Program-made: the position numbers and the translations under genes
Notes under the pieces: model-generated
Database searches by the model: none
What the model saw: the letters and a program-made list of their open reading frames with translations, nothing else
What the model was told of the DNA's origin: nothing
Assembly: GCF_001889165.1 (NCBI RefSeq)
Contig: NZ_CP016020.1
Location: 1,958,501 to 2,022,500 of the forward strand
Direction: 5' to 3'
DNA length: 64,000 bases
DNA from: Bacillus weihaiensis
GTDB lineage: Bacteria; Bacillota; Bacilli; Bacillales; Bacillaceae
Shown here: positions 27,761-38,000 of the stretch, piece by piece
Position numbering within the stretch: the stretch's first letter is position 1
How the letters are laid out: each line of letters begins with the position of its first letter

Positions 27761-27978
27761 AATTGATCTCTTCTTATTGAAAAGATCAAATTTTCGCTTG
27801 TACGTTTTCCTTTTTTTCTCCACATGTAAGCAATTAAAGCAAGAAATCCACCTACTACTGCTGCAATAGAATGAGGGAGTAGTATGGAACCTGATCTGTA
27901 ATAAACAAATCCAGACAATAATCCAAATAAAAAGAAAAAATTTAATCCTGCTTGTATTAAAAAAGTGTTAATTTTCAT
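27748..27978 (-). CDS. Small two-helix membrane protein
   Basis: 76 residues with two hydrophobic segments (residues 4-24 and 32-52) followed by a basic tail (MWRKKGKRTSEN). AAAGAG precedes the ATG. Function unknown. It overlaps the opposite-strand gene at the stop. Confidence 0.55.
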   Translation of the reverse strand: MKINTFLIQAGLNFFFLFGLLSGFVYYRSGSILLPHSIAAVVGGFLALIAYMWRKKGKRTSENLIFSIRRDQFQLI

Positions 27979-28159
27979 AGAGAAACCAACTCTTTCTAAA
28001 AGTAATATAAATTAAATTTAATAAAATGTGGAAGATTTTGAAACGATAAGTTGAAGTGTACATCATCTTTTTCTTCTCTTGAAATTTTTAGTTTGATTAT
28101 GAATAGTACATAATATGAAAAAGAATGGTACAATGGGTAGGATTCTAAATAGTAAGTAG

Positions 28160-28549
28160 GTGAACACCATTATTGAAATTAAAACATCTTCATTGAGTGA
28201 CGGGGACTTTAATCGTGGCGTCTTTGCTACCTGTTCAATAAAAAAAGGGGAGCTGCTACACTCAGCACCTGTCATTGCATATCCGAACGAACAGCATGAA
28301 CATATTGAAAAAACCTTACTTGCTGACTACGCATTTGAGTATGGTATTGGCCGTACAGCGATTCTTCTAGGATATGGTATGCTATTTAACCATTCATACG
28401 ACCCGAATGCAACGTATGAAATCAATTTTGACAACGAAACCTTTGATTTTTTTGCATATAAGGATATCGAAGCAGGCGAGGAAATTTTGATTAATTACAA
28501 TGGCGAGGTTGATGATCAAGAGCTACTGTGGTTTGATCAGGAAAAATAA
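28160..28549 (+). CDS. SET domain protein
   Basis: About 126-129 residues. 'RGVFATCSIKKGELL', 'YGMLFNHSYDPNATYEIN' (the NHS...PN motif) and 'DIEAGEEILINYNGE' (Y of the catalytic region) are the SET-domain core, giving S-adenosylmethionine-dependent protein lysine methyltransferase-like proteins. The GTG at 28160 lies inside the ribosome binding site TAGGTGA. Relatives begin 'MIEIKT', which here corresponds to ATT ATT GAA ATT AAA ACA, so translation may start at ATT 28169 or 28172. The target is unknown. Confidence 0.8.
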   Translation: MNTIIEIKTSSLSDGDFNRGVFATCSIKKGELLHSAPVIAYPNEQHEHIEKTLLADYAFEYGIGRTAILLGYGMLFNHSYDPNATYEINFDNETFDFFAYKDIEAGEEILINYNGEVDDQELLWFDQEK

Positions 28550-28890
28550 GTAATTGTAGAAAATAGGAAGGGAGTCATTGTGCTTTCCTTCTTCTATTCT
28601 TTAAAAGAGATGGTTTTCTTCTTAAAGGTGGTAGTTCCTTAAAGAAGTGTCATCTATTAATCTGATAGTCTAAATACCTTTTTGCAACTCCTTGAAATCT
28701 TTCCTACCATCTGAACTCTTCACATAACTTAATAGAATGTAATCTTTCATCTAATCGTATTAGGCCAGGCACTTATCAAATTCTTCTAATCATTTACATA
28801 ATCTCACCTTTATCAAGATTTGACAGCATTCAAATAAGAGAAGGCCCGTTAAAACAGGACCTTTCTTTTCCATATTTCTTAATAACTGTT
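28550..28890. terminator. Intergenic region with terminator at 28838-28866
   Basis: AAGGCCC (28841-28847) pairs with GGACCTT (28857-28863). On the minus strand it is followed by a T-rich stretch and ends the FkbM gene or, read on plus, the SET gene. The remainder of the 341 bases shows nothing recognised. Confidence 0.5.
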
Positions 28891-29784
28891 TCATTTTTTC
28901 ATTAAAACCAAATCCGTATGAAAATCCTTCGTTTTTAATTGTTTCTTGAAATTCTTTAGAAATTGTTGATCCATTTTAATAAGCTGTTCATTATTTGCAT
29001 AATAGTATATATCAAAATGGTGATCTAAGAATGTTAAAAAGGTCAGTAAGTCTGTTCCTGATTTCCTAATATAATGACTGTCAAATTCAATAAAACCGAG
29101 ACAATCTTTGCTTTTATCAATAAGGTCAGTCATCCCATTTAACACAAAAGCCTCAAAGCCTTCCACATCTACTTTGAATAACACTCGTTCTTTACTTAAT
29201 TCTTTTCCTTCAAAGATTGAGTCAACTCGAATGCTATTGATTGAATGTTTTTCCATTAATTTATTATTTTTGACTCTTATGGCTGAAGATGTGCCAGACC
29301 ACATGCGATTTACAAAAAAGTCTTGTTTATGATCATCACGGTCAGATGCAAGGGCATGGATAATTTTCATTTGTTTTTTGTTTTTATGCTCACTTCTTGA
29401 ACGTTCAATATAAGGAATTAATTGTTTATTTGCCTCAAAGCCTAAAATGATCGTTTCGCTCTTATAATTTGTAGAAAACATGCATTCTCCATAATTCACG
29501 CCAATATCTAATACAATGGTAGGATTGAACGTTAAGACAGATTTCTTCCAGAATTTAATTAATCTCGATTGTGTTTCACCATTCTTTAATAATAAAGCTC
29601 TTCCACGATTCTCAGCCGAATCAATATAAAGCGAGTTTTCAGAATTTAAAGCTATCTTATTTGGAATTCGATGCCCATTTATTGTTTTGTATTTTAATAA
29701 AAGGCCTAGATTAATTACATATTTCCATGTATTCGGATATCTGTCTAAAAATTTCATAACGAATGGTTTTGGCAGTAAATACAT
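28891..29784 (-). CDS. FkbM family methyltransferase
   Basis: 297 residues. SAM-binding motif I is 'TIVLDIGVNYGECMFSTNYK', the acidic strand 2 is 'IILGFEANKQL', and 'LFKVDVEGFEAFVLNGMTDL' is the hallmark FkbM motif (K-x-D-x-E-G-x-E). Members O-methylate sugars or small metabolites. The ATG follows GGGAGGATC. No glycan cluster is adjacent. Confidence 0.85.
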   Translation of the reverse strand: MYLLPKPFVMKFLDRYPNTWKYVINLGLLLKYKTINGHRIPNKIALNSENSLYIDSAENRGRALLLKNGETQSRLIKFWKKSVLTFNPTIVLDIGVNYGECMFSTNYKSETIILGFEANKQLIPYIERSRSEHKNKKQMKIIHALASDRDDHKQDFFVNRMWSGTSSAIRVKNNKLMEKHSINSIRVDSIFEGKELSKERVLFKVDVEGFEAFVLNGMTDLIDKSKDCLGFIEFDSHYIRKSGTDLLTFLTFLDHHFDIYYYANNEQLIKMDQQFLKNFKKQLKTKDFHTDLVLMKK

Positions 29785-30136
29785 AGTCTGATCCTCCCTA
29801 CCTGTACTAATTCAAGCTGTAATTTTAATTATATAAAAAGTTTTTTAATTCTTTGTAAACTTGTGATGTAAAATTTATTAAATTTTAGATGATTCATCTT
29901 TTGGTAATTTATAGTTCTAAGTACACCATATTGAAATGCAAAAAATGAGAAATAATTCCTGTATACACACAACTGATATCAGACAATAGTTTTGTTTTCT
30001 TTTACAAATTTAAGAAATTCCTCAAACTTTTGGATAATTGTGGTATATGTAATGGGGAGTTTATTTTTATACATAAAGAAGAATTGGACAAGGGGTCATA
30101 TTTTAATAGAAAGCTATTCTCAATAGGAGAGGATTG
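29785..30136. other. Intergenic region before the LXG toxin gene
   Basis: Very AT-rich, no gene. It separates the divergent FkbM and LXG genes and must hold both promoters; TGTGGTATATGTAAT near 30040 resembles an extended -10 but I cannot assign it firmly. No small WXG100-like chaperone gene is present here. Confidence 0.45.
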
Positions 30137-31930
30137 ATGGCTAATTTGAAAGTGTATGAGGCTAAGTCGTTACGTGAGTCGATGGAAGATCGTTCGAATG
30201 AATACGCCCGATTACGAGAGCAATTACAGAGTCTTAAAAAGCAATTTACACAGATTGTTCAGCTTGATGAAAATCTTCAAGGAAAAGGGGCTATTGCTAT
30301 TAAAGGCTTTTACCAAGCCCAAATTGATGTAATCGTCGCCCTCCTTCGCCTTGTTGACATGCAAGTCGCTTTCTTTAACGGAATCTCAGGAAACATGGAG
30401 GATCTTAAGCTTTCAGGTAGTACAAAGGTCGATGAAACCTTCCTTGAACATGATCTTACCGTTCATGAGAACAATCATTTCAATATGGTCGAAAATCAGC
30501 AAGAAGATCTAAAAACCATTCTCAATAGAATTGATGACCTAGTCTCTATTCAAGCTTTTTCGACTGATTCATTCGAGAGTAAGTTGGAAGAGGCTAGAAA
30601 AAGGAGAAAAGATACCCTTGAAGCGGTAGATACTCTCGATCAGCAGCTTTTAGAGGAATATAAGCTATCCGAACATGCAGAGCTTCACGCAACAGCCCTG
30701 TTTAGACAATTAATTGAGGCAACAAAGCAGGGAAATACCATCTCTCCTATCAATTTTAACGCAACAGCCTATAAAGCGAGTGAAGCGTATCAGCTAAATC
30801 AGGAGATGGCGGACTACACAGACGACTATTTGTCCTTCAAAGCTGAACAAGAACGTTACAGAGAAGAGCTCAAAAAAGCAGAAGAGCTTGAAAATCGACC
30901 AGCTTACAAGAAAATGTGGGACTCTATGAAAACCTTCACTGGCGAACTAACCGGATATCATGATTTTATCCGGGCAACAGAAGGTGTTGACCCTGTCACT
31001 GGCGAAAAACTATCAGAGTCACAACGAGTGATGGCCGGTGCAATGGCTGCCGCTGGATTTATTCCAATCGTCGGATGGGGCGGACGTGCTTTTAAAGGTG
31101 GAAGTGTCATTGTGAAAACAGCCAAAGGAATGAACGCCACCGATCAAGCTCTATCACTCTATAAAACACCGAAAACCTTTCAATACCTAGAAAAAGCAGA
31201 ATTAGGGATTTATGGCCTAGCCTCCGCAAACGGCATGAGTGAATACATCACAGGAAAAGACATGTTTGGTCATGACCTAACGGAGATCGAACGCCAGCAA
31301 AGCCTATACACAGGAGTCCTCGGATCCGTCATGTTCGCATCTCCACTCCTGCCAACCTTCATAAAAAATGGTAAACTAGTAAAAGAAGAAACACGAAACA
31401 AGCTAGGTGAACTAACAACCAAAACAAAAGCCGGAACTCACTATGTCTTCAATGAAGTCGCAGGTGGCATGAACGTACTCCTGCGAAATCAAGGAATGGA
31501 AGTCGCCTATAGTGCGAGTCATGTGGTTCCAAGGGTGATGAGTACGAAGGAAGTTAGTAAGAGGGTTGAAGAGGCTGGGGTTGTGTTTGCGGTTAAGGGT
31601 ACGGGTAAATATCAAGTTGGAGCATATAAAGATATTAAAGGAGTAGAAGGACTTGATGCCCATCATGCTGGACAGAAGGCAGCAATGAAGAAATTAGTAG
31701 ATAATTATGATTTAAATACGGCACCTGCAATTAATGTTCCAAAGGTGGGGCACACCATTAAAGGACCTAATGGAATAGTTTCTAGAAGTACAAAAGGAAT
31801 AGATAATCCTAGACAGTTATTGGCAAGAGATATTAGGGAACTTAGAAGAGTCTATGATGACATACCGAATTCTGCTTTAAAAGAACTTATTGAATTAAAC
31901 AAAAAAATGTATCCAGAAATGAGGAAGTAA
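30137..31930 (+). CDS. LXG-domain polymorphic toxin with C-terminal putative nuclease
   Basis: About 597 residues. Residues 1-200 form the helical LXG domain (MANLKVYEAKSLRESMEDR, 'LQGKGAIAIKGFYQ') that directs export by a type VII secretion system. Residues 255-330 are a pre-toxin region ('ATEGVDPVTGEKLSESQRVM', 'AAGFIPIVGWGGRAFKGG'). The last 110 residues are the variable toxin: 'GVEGLDAHHAGQKAAMKKLV', 'VPKVGHTIKGPNGIVSRST', 'RELRRVYDDIPNSALKELI'. The DAHH pair suggests an HNH/AHH-like metal nuclease (inference). The gene for the immunity protein follows after one base. No type VII secretion genes are in this window. Confidence 0.85.
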   Translation: MANLKVYEAKSLRESMEDRSNEYARLREQLQSLKKQFTQIVQLDENLQGKGAIAIKGFYQAQIDVIVALLRLVDMQVAFFNGISGNMEDLKLSGSTKVDETFLEHDLTVHENNHFNMVENQQEDLKTILNRIDDLVSIQAFSTDSFESKLEEARKRRKDTLEAVDTLDQQLLEEYKLSEHAELHATALFRQLIEATKQGNTISPINFNATAYKASEAYQLNQEMADYTDDYLSFKAEQERYREELKKAEELENRPAYKKMWDSMKTFTGELTGYHDFIRATEGVDPVTGEKLSESQRVMAGAMAAAGFIPIVGWGGRAFKGGSVIVKTAKGMNATDQALSLYKTPKTFQYLEKAELGIYGLASANGMSEYITGKDMFGHDLTEIERQQSLYTGVLGSVMFASPLLPTFIKNGKLVKEETRNKLGELTTKTKAGTHYVFNEVAGGMNVLLRNQGMEVAYSASHVVPRVMSTKEVSKRVEEAGVVFAVKGTGKYQVGAYKDIKGVEGLDAHHAGQKAAMKKLVDNYDLNTAPAINVPKVGHTIKGPNGIVSRSTKGIDNPRQLLARDIRELRRVYDDIPNSALKELIELNKKMYPEMRK

Positions 31931-31931
31931 A

Positions 31932-32282
31932 ATGAATGATATTTTTGTTAAATCACTTTATGAGACTATAGTTAAAGAGAACCTTCAACTATACAAAGAC
32001 TTGTATGAAACAACGAATGTTAATTCTAAAACAGATGATTATTGGAAAAAAGCTATTTGTTTTTACGATAGTTTAACTGACGAAAATAAAGATACACTAA
32101 TGAAGATAATTGAACAAACTATGATTGATACTATTTCAAACATGCTAGGAGTGATTGATGGAAGTTCGACTTTAAAAGATTGTTCGTTAGAACCTAAATT
32201 ACTGCTCGATTCTATTGATACGGACGGAGAACTGCAAGATTCGTTTTTAGAATTCATAGAAGATAGAGATAGTAACAGTTAA
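31932..32282 (+). CDS. Putative immunity protein for the LXG toxin
   Basis: 116 residues, acidic and helical, starting at ATG 31932, one base after the toxin stop. 'VNSKTDDYWKKAICFYDSLT' and 'MIDTISNMLGVIDGSS' recur in proteins found after such toxins. It is proposed to bind and block the toxin in the cytoplasm; this rests on position, size and charge. A terminator follows at 32358-32393. Confidence 0.7.
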   Translation: MNDIFVKSLYETIVKENLQLYKDLYETTNVNSKTDDYWKKAICFYDSLTDENKDTLMKIIEQTMIDTISNMLGVIDGSSTLKDCSLEPKLLLDSIDTDGELQDSFLEFIEDRDSNS

Positions 32283-32763
32283 TTGGATTTTTTATTACAG
32301 AGGTCTTTATAAAGAGCACAGTTAAAATATGTAAATAGTTTTTAAACGAATTCAATGACCTTGATTGACTAAATGTCTTTCAAGGTTTTTTATTTTAATT
32401 CATATTAAATTAGCTGATGTATGAGTGAGAAAATAAGAGACTAATTTGTTTGAGAATCGAGAGCTCATGATGGTTGTACCATCATGGAGTATCGGTTTAA
32501 TACTTGGATAGTAAAAAAAGTGCGGAAATTAGGCGAGATGACATTTTACATGGCAGGTATAGCTATGACATGGATTGTCTAACAAACTAACGAGAATGAC
32601 AAAGCTCGTGGTGATAAAAGGTAGGTTACGTAAGAAGGTAACTAGTTTAGCATCTGGGCAGACAAAAATTGTGTTGTATTTTTCCTAGAGACGGTCGTAT
32701 AATACTCGCTATTCGTAAAAAACGTTACGAAAATTAAAATTTATGTAACGGGAGGGTGAAAAG
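32283..32763. other. Intergenic region with terminator and hairpin
   Basis: ACCTTGA (32358-32364) and TCAAGGT (32380-32386) with a T-run end the toxin/immunity operon. CATGATGGT (32466-32474) and ACCATCATG (32478-32486) form a perfect 9-bp hairpin. No gene is visible to 32763. Confidence 0.6.
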
Positions 32764-33105
32764 TTGAACGTTGTTGGGTATATACGAGTCTCCACTCAAG
32801 GGCAGGCAAGAGATGGATATAGCTTGAAATATCAAGAAGAAGAAATTAGAGCGTACTGTAAGGAACAGGGCTTAAACTTGATTCATATTTTTAGAGACGA
32901 AGGAATTAGTGGCGCAAAACTAAATGAAGAAGCATTAGAAATTGACAGGGTGGGCTTACAGGAAATGTTGGCTCACCTTTCGTCTGTCCAGATTGATTAT
33001 GTGGTAGTGCTGAACACAAGCCGATTAATGCGGTCGGATATTGGTAAGGTATTGCTACAACTAGAGAGGAAGGGCAACATTCGGCTATATGAAACAAACA
33101 GGTGA
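32764..33105 (+). pseudogene. Truncated serine recombinase
   Basis: 113 residues from a TTG start after CGGGAGGGTG. 'VVGYIRVSTQGQARDGYSLK' holds the catalytic Ser (after the R-V-S) and 'VVVLNTSRLMRSDIGKVLL' the arginine motif of the resolvase domain of large serine recombinases. The frame ends at residue 113, before the end of the catalytic domain, and the recombinase and zinc domains are missing. It is a relic, perhaps of an integrated element. Confidence 0.8.
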
Positions 33106-33746
33106 AAAGGAACTAAAGATACATAACAATCATACAGAAGGAGTGAAAAGGTGTACGAGCTTTAAAGATACATTGTTCTTTGTTAATGTTTTTGTTCTCT
33201 TAACATTTCTCTACTTGCTTGTTCATTCCCGTTGATAATACCATCTAACAAGTTGAATCCGTTTGATAGGTTCCAATCTTAGATTTACTAATTGGAATAT
33301 TGTTTTCCATTGCTTCTAGATAGTTGAATAGAAGCCTCGTCACGATTTTTGTGCTTTTTTACACTCATTTAACAAGAAAGCAATACCACGTTGTTATTAC
33401 ATAACCTTTAGGAGATAAAGCATTAATGAAATAGTCTTACATTATCTAGGTGAAAATAGATAATTCAATTGAAAAACATGACACTGGATTCAAGCAGAAA
33501 GTGGAGAAATGCCTTGCCTCTGGGTTTTTAACTAAAAGCACTGCTATGAGGAAATGATCCAAGAGCCGAGCATCTAAATAATTCCTATTATTGTTTAACC
33601 GTATTCTAGATTAATAGACTATATGTATGTTAAATGGAAATGAGTTGTTCATATTCACTTTTAAAATGCTTTTGAACAACTCATTAAATAGTATTTTTCT
33701 AGATTTATCATATAGTGAAATCCTAACTTTGCAGGCCTATTTTATT
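33106..33746. other. Degenerate region with a gene remnant and a perfect hairpin
   Basis: On the minus strand at about 33183-33260 a short frame reads SNGFNLLDGIINGNEQASRE then MLREQKH-stop, probably the tail of a lost gene. ATGAGTTGTTCA (33640-33651) and TGAACAACTCAT (33673-33684) form a perfect 12-bp stem. Nothing else recognised. Confidence 0.45.
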
Positions 33747-34382
33747 TCAATCTGAAGTCCAACCACCATTTTCAACAAGTCCAACTACTTTATTAATCTC
33801 GATTTCTGTACCTTCAGCTGATATATAACGTACTTTACCATCTGCGCTTTCAAAGATCCAAGCTACGACGAAATATGCCCCATTATCATAACTTGCATAA
33901 ACTTGAAGAGCGTCGATATCTTTAATCTTAACGATTGCACCTTTAATATTTTGTCCACCGTTCCCATCCATGTTTTGAACGACGATGTCGGCATAATTCT
34001 CGAGAGGAATATCGTTTCCGAGGCTTTGAAATGTGTTTAAAGATATAATTTGAGTTTTCGTTATGTTGCTTACTTGAAAACTAGAATTTCCATCGTAATC
34101 TATAAAATTGATCCAATCCTGTGGAACATATACATAGCCATGCTCAGCTGATCCAACCTTTTTCATTTCCTCTGTTGACATCAAATCCATGTTATCCTTA
34201 CTTGAATCCATTTCAGTATCTCCATCAATTGTATCATTCTTATCTTCATTTATCTGGGGACTTTCAACTTGCTCTCCACTAGTTTTTACGCTTTTTTCTT
34301 CTTCATTAGAACAAGCTGCTAACATTCCTAACGACAAAATTAACATGAGGAGAAAACCATCTTTAAGTCTTATTTTCATCAT
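33747..34382 (-). CDS. Lipoprotein of unknown function
   Basis: 211 residues. A signal peptide with lipobox 'LGMLAACSNEEE' is followed by a long acidic low-complexity linker and a C-terminal domain ('GYVYVPQDWINFIDYDGNSS', 'VQNMDGNGG', 'ALQVYASYDNGAYFVVAWIF'). It would sit on the outer face of the membrane. No ribosome binding site lies just before the ATG; a strong AGGAGGTG is 38 bases upstream and out of reach, which hints at a change in the leader. Family not recognised. Confidence 0.7.
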   Translation of the reverse strand: MMKIRLKDGFLLMLILSLGMLAACSNEEEKSVKTSGEQVESPQINEDKNDTIDGDTEMDSSKDNMDLMSTEEMKKVGSAEHGYVYVPQDWINFIDYDGNSSFQVSNITKTQIISLNTFQSLGNDIPLENYADIVVQNMDGNGGQNIKGAIVKIKDIDALQVYASYDNGAYFVVAWIFESADGKVRYISAEGTEIEINKVVGLVENGGWTSD

Positions 34383-35023
34383 ATATTCAGCAACAAAAAA
34401 TAATTACTGAACCAACACCTCCTATGTATATAAATCCAATTTAAATTAACAAACTATAATTAACAATAATAGAAAAATATGTAATATGTCAAGATTGGGA
34501 TTAACGAAAAAACACCGTTTCTAATACTTTTTGCCTTTCGCTTAATAAAGGACCTGTCCCCATACTTACTATAATCCTCACAATTTACTCATCTATAAAA
34601 GGCTAAGGAATTGCTTGTGGGACAGTATTAACTGGGGGGATATATTTGACAAGATCTTTGCTTTATAAATTTGCTCACCCTGAAAGTCAAGCGGAATTTC
34701 TTTTTTTATTATTTTCGAGCGGTGACAGGCATGAGAAATAATCCGTACCTCTATTTATCAACAAAAATGAACAGAGTTGATAAATCAAATCAGTGGAGTG
34801 TTCGAAGTTTACTAGAAGGAGGAGGGATTCTTTCACTAGATCTTAATGTTTTGGAAAAGACTTCTAAAAGAATGACAAAACAATCCAAAGAAATCCATTT
34901 TAATATTAATAAATCCAATATATTATTAAAGTTGCATATTATATAGTTTTAATTGAAAGCGCATACAATAACTACGGAATATGAAACTACATAGTGTGAC
35001 AATACAAATGGAGGGATTATCTG
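34383..35023. other. Non-coding region upstream of mosaic gene 1
   Basis: A TTG at 34645 after GGGGGGATATA opens LTRSLLYKFAHPESQAEFLF for 31 codons. The first residues resemble the start of sensor kinases or AraC-type regulators of polysaccharide loci, but the rest does not follow. Another weak frame (34671-34946) contains 'TGMRNNPYLYL'. Both look like fragments. The last bases carry GGAGGGATTATCTG before the TTG of mosaic gene 1. Confidence 0.4.
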
Positions 35024-38000
35024 TTGGTAGCTTTAGTTTTATCAGATAATGAAAACGCTTCCACTTGGTTGGAGACGGCTCTGAAAGCAGCAAACACAAA
35101 TACAGTCACCAAAACATATTTTAATTTATTGGTTTTTGGCGTTGTGTTACTTGTATTGTGTATGCCGTTCTCCACTCTATCGGCAGAAGAGATTAATTAT
35201 GAAAGTTATAATGGTTTTACAACTTCAGAAGAGATCCAGTATGATTTAGGTGAGTTATATCAAGTTGCTTACATCAAAAGTGCTTGGAGCAAAGGACATT
35301 TGAGACAAACATGGAATAGTTTACTAGAAACTGAAATTTATGGATCGGTAGAAGTGGAACAAGAACCAACAGTAGATGTGAAAGAGCTACCTATACTTCC
35401 GAGTAATGAGGTGCATCCAAAGTTATGGTTTGATTCTAGCGAAATTGAAGAAGTTTATGAGAAAAGAGTAGATTTAATCGCATTTGCAAAAACTATTACA
35501 AACAAGGATGGAACATATACAAAGGTATCGTTCGATGCATTAAACTTAAAGCCGGGTCAAACCTATTTCTTTGCCATGAAATCTAATGATGAAGCTGGAA
35601 ATGAATCTGCCATTTCCAACTTATACAACTGTGATCCAACGATATCTAGTAGTCCTGTAGATGAAACCTATCGAGGAATTTGGATTCAACATTTTTCTGA
35701 AAAATATTATGATGTTCGTTATAGTCTTGAACCTATTACTGAAGAGAACTGGGACATGGCGACTAAAGTAACAGGAGAGATGTTCATGATGGAAGGGAAC
35801 GAAGAGTACAGGCAAACGGCGATAGATGCTCTTGTAAGAGCATTTGATGGTCCAATTCCTGGAGATGATGAATACATTGGAGTAACAGAAGCATATGAAA
35901 TACGTTATAGTACAAAACCAATTGATGATTCGAATAAATATTTCTTTAGTTCTGATGGTGTATATAGAGAAGGTTCACAATATTATATTTACTCGCATCT
36001 AAACTTACTTCCAGGTAGTGGGGCTATCTCGATTGACTATAAACATTCTAGTTCTGTTGATGAAGTAAGTCCTGCATCTATTAGTAATCTCATGCTTAAT
36101 GATAATGTCTTTACTTGGGGACCACGTCCGCATAATCATCGCTCTAAACCTGCGTGGGGCTTAGGGACTTTTTTATACCACTATAAGAATGTATCAAATG
36201 TAGACTTATTTCCAACCTATAAACCTGCTTTCATATGGGAGTTTTCTGATCAGCGTGTGGGTGGAACTGTTTCAGCCAATGGAAACCTGGATACTTATAT
36301 TCTGCAAAATGAAAATAAAGAAGTTCAATTTATGAATGAATCTGATACTACACCATTACATCCTGATGCCAAGTGGGGAAATTTATTTCAGTGGCGTTAT
36401 CAACAAACGGATACAACTCCTTGGGGTGGCGAATTCGGTAATAACACAGGCGCCAGCTATGATGATTCGATGGATATTAACGAAAGTACAGGATATATTA
36501 ATCGATCGGTAGCATTTCCAAATCAAGAATATTTTGTTATATCTGACCAATTATATACAAAATATTTAACCTATGATCCAACGGTTAAACCGATTAAACC
36601 TACAGAGTCTGCAACGCAATTTTTTAATGAAGGTGGTAACCACAATCATTTTGACCACTTAAGCTTCATTATACATGCTGAGAATCAAATGATGGCAAGT
36701 GATACTGGATATTCACAAACTATATTTAGAAACCATTGGAATGACGAAGAGAGCGCTCGTTATTTGTTGTTTCATGGACAAGCAGATATGGATCAAGGCG
36801 AGTTTTTAAATTACAGAGAAATACCATTATTTGAATCCACGGAAAAATTAACACTAACAATGGACGTGAGTTGGAATCAAGCATCAAAAGCTGAAGATGT
36901 ACCTACTCCACTATCAGTTGGTCAAGTGCAGGAAATGACGATTGCAAATAAGGATGGTACAAACGGGGAGTTTGAACTATTTCTGCATGGTGGAAGAGGA
37001 ACTATGAGAGGTGAGGGAGATTTTAGACAATGGACCTACTCAAATGATTTATATGGCTCTGCCTCAAAAATGGCATCATGGATTTTATCCAATGATGCAG
37101 AATTAACTAACGTTAATTTCATGCAAATTTTAATACCTTTGTCTATTGATGCGAAAATACCGACAGTTACTAATTTAAGTGATAGCTTAAATGAAGCAGT
37201 AACTAATGCTGAATTTTCATATATTCGACAAAATGGACTTGTTCAGCAATTTGCAGTAAAAGCTTGGCCTGTAGACTTTGAGCAAAATAAAACACCGATT
37301 TCCAAGTATAGCATGAATACGGACTTTTTTGATTTTCAAAACCATAATTTCACTAAAGGATATGTTTCTTCAAATTCTGACCAATACACGATGAAACTTT
37401 TAATTCCAGAAGGTAAAGAAGTCGAAAAGGTTGTTTTTGATGGTACAGTCATTGAGTTCACTCAAGAGGGGAATTATTCTGTTGTAAATCTATCTGTAAG
37501 TAATAATAAAGGGTGGATGCCAAATGTCGAGGATTCTTTTCTTAGACATAATTTCTCACAAATGGTTGCAGGGGAAGCAACAGGACAAGGATCAGGAGCA
37601 GTACAATTGACTTGGACCGCTTCAGGGGACGATGGAGAGAAGGGTCAAGCTGCCTTTGGGGGATTACTAGATGATCCAAACCTAAATAAAGTGGATGTAT
37701 CCAATGTCATAGCTAGTACTCACGATGGAATAAAAGTAGGGGATGAGTTAAATAATATTTCATTGCTCTCAAACATAGCTAGTGCAGAGACTGAGTTTGC
37801 CGAGGACGTTACGAAGCCTTCAACAGTTATGGACCTTACTGTTAAATCAGCAACGCACAATAGTGTAAGCCTATCTTGGAGTGCACCTTACCCAAGTACA
37901 CCTGGTTCAACGGAAACAATGTTAGTCGATGGTCTGGAAAATAGCAGAACCTATTATTTTGCAGAATCAAACGACCCAGGTGAACAAGAGAAATCAAGTG

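Noticed and set aside
34645-34675. TTGACA at 34645 as a -35 promoter element for mosaic gene 1
   Set aside because: The nearest TATAAA is only 12 bases away, too close for a sigma-A promoter, and the gene start is 370 bases further.
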